Shown in pieces: positions 63,856-64,000 of a stretch of 64,000 nucleotides of DNA. The notes below the pieces were generated by a model, which was not told where the DNA came from, did no database searches, and saw only the letters and a program-made list of their open reading frames with translations. The stretch spans positions 744,001 to 808,000 of the forward strand of contig NZ_LVLC01000001.1 in assembly GCF_002092855.1 (NCBI RefSeq). Reading direction: 5' to 3'. The number at the start of each line of letters is the position of its first letter. Position 1 is the stretch's first letter. The DNA is from Campylobacter concisus. GTDB lineage: Bacteria; Campylobacterota; Campylobacteria; Campylobacterales; Campylobacteraceae. The position numbers were made by a program, and so were the translations under genes.

Positions 63856-64000
63856 TTTATGAAATAGTCACCATCAAAGCTTACAAGCGAATATTTTCGC
63901 TCATTACCGATACTTTCTTTAAGTTCGTCTATACTTAAAAATTCTAAGCTATCTGCACCGATATATTCTCTTACTTCCTCTGCATTTTTTTTAGAGCTTA
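63852..64000 (-). CDS. purF: Amidophosphoribosyltransferase (partial, C-terminus only)
   Basis: The frame entering from the right edge gives 49 residues ending EEVREYIGADSLEFLSIDEL, RKYSLVSFDGDYFIK. This matches the C-terminal end of PurF, where a conserved GADSL-FLS segment precedes a short tail ending in DGDYF. PurF makes phosphoribosylamine, the first step of purine synthesis. The stop overlaps the GTG of the lipoprotein gene. Confidence 0.85.
   Translation of the reverse strand, partial: SSKKNAEEVREYIGADSLEFLSIDELKESIGNERKYSLVSFDGDYFIK

Overview
The window looks like a chromosomal segment of a non-thermophilic Campylobacter, most like C. concisus; the species is inference, the genus is well supported. 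Coding is dense and mostly AT-rich, stops and starts often overlap by 1-4 bases, and several blocks follow the C. jejuni gene order as I know it: HAD hydrolase-cadF-rpsI-rplM-addA-addB, the cco cluster with its small satellite genes and OmpR-type regulator, carA-DUF507, fabZ-lpxA-clpX-mreB-mreC-carB, and tautomerase-bcp/ilvE/prohibitin. I see no rRNA, tRNA, insertion sequence, prophage or CRISPR array.

Layout. 1-6.3 kb: partial nitroreductase, the G+C-rich dba-dsbI disulfide pair, the selenium genes yedF-selD (selD is itself read through an in-frame UGA as selenocysteine), a lone formate dehydrogenase cytochrome b gene, and a frameshifted DJ-1/PfpI gene. 6.3-8.7 kb: nspC, moaD-moaE and a small membrane protein. 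8.9-14.4 kb: a five-gene accessory operon with a TonB-type copper-receptor-like barrel that seems to lack its plug, a Tat-exported binding protein, a NitT/TauT-type permease and ATPase, and an NnrS protein. 14.4-18.9 kb: a mosaic patch with a YceI protein, a degenerate second copy of the 8.2-kb membrane gene, an AT-rich unknown gene coupled to a strongly G+C-rich carboxynorspermidine synthase gene, and a HEPN-like small protein. 18.9-31.7 kb: TPR protein, rdgB, MFS pump, flavoprotein, HAD phosphatase, cadF, two ribosomal proteins, AddAB and a flavin reductase. 31.8-40.1 kb: cbb3 oxidase cluster, response regulator, assembly-type membrane protein, carA, DUF507 and a membrane protein. 40.2-47.8 kb: fabZ to carB. 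47.9-53.8 kb: queH and a five-gene nickel/peptide ABC transporter of NikZYXWV layout. 53.9-64 kb: AsmA-like giant, tautomerase, Bcp peroxiredoxin, DsbA, ilvE, SPFH protein, hisIE, two small membrane proteins, a lipoprotein and the 3' end of purF.

How the parts fit. SelD/YedF, MoaD/MoaE and the cytochrome b all serve molybdenum-selenium formate dehydrogenase, a main electron donor for the cbb3 oxidase. NspC and the carboxynorspermidine synthase are the two steps of the alternative spermidine route and lie 9 kb apart with very different base composition. The nickel-type transporter has a dyad in front of it resembling a NikR operator. The most novel-looking unit is the barrel/ABC/NnrS operon. 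Several long inverted repeats also sit at promoters or leaders (fabZ, ilvE, ccoN, cadF) and are not explained by simple terminators.
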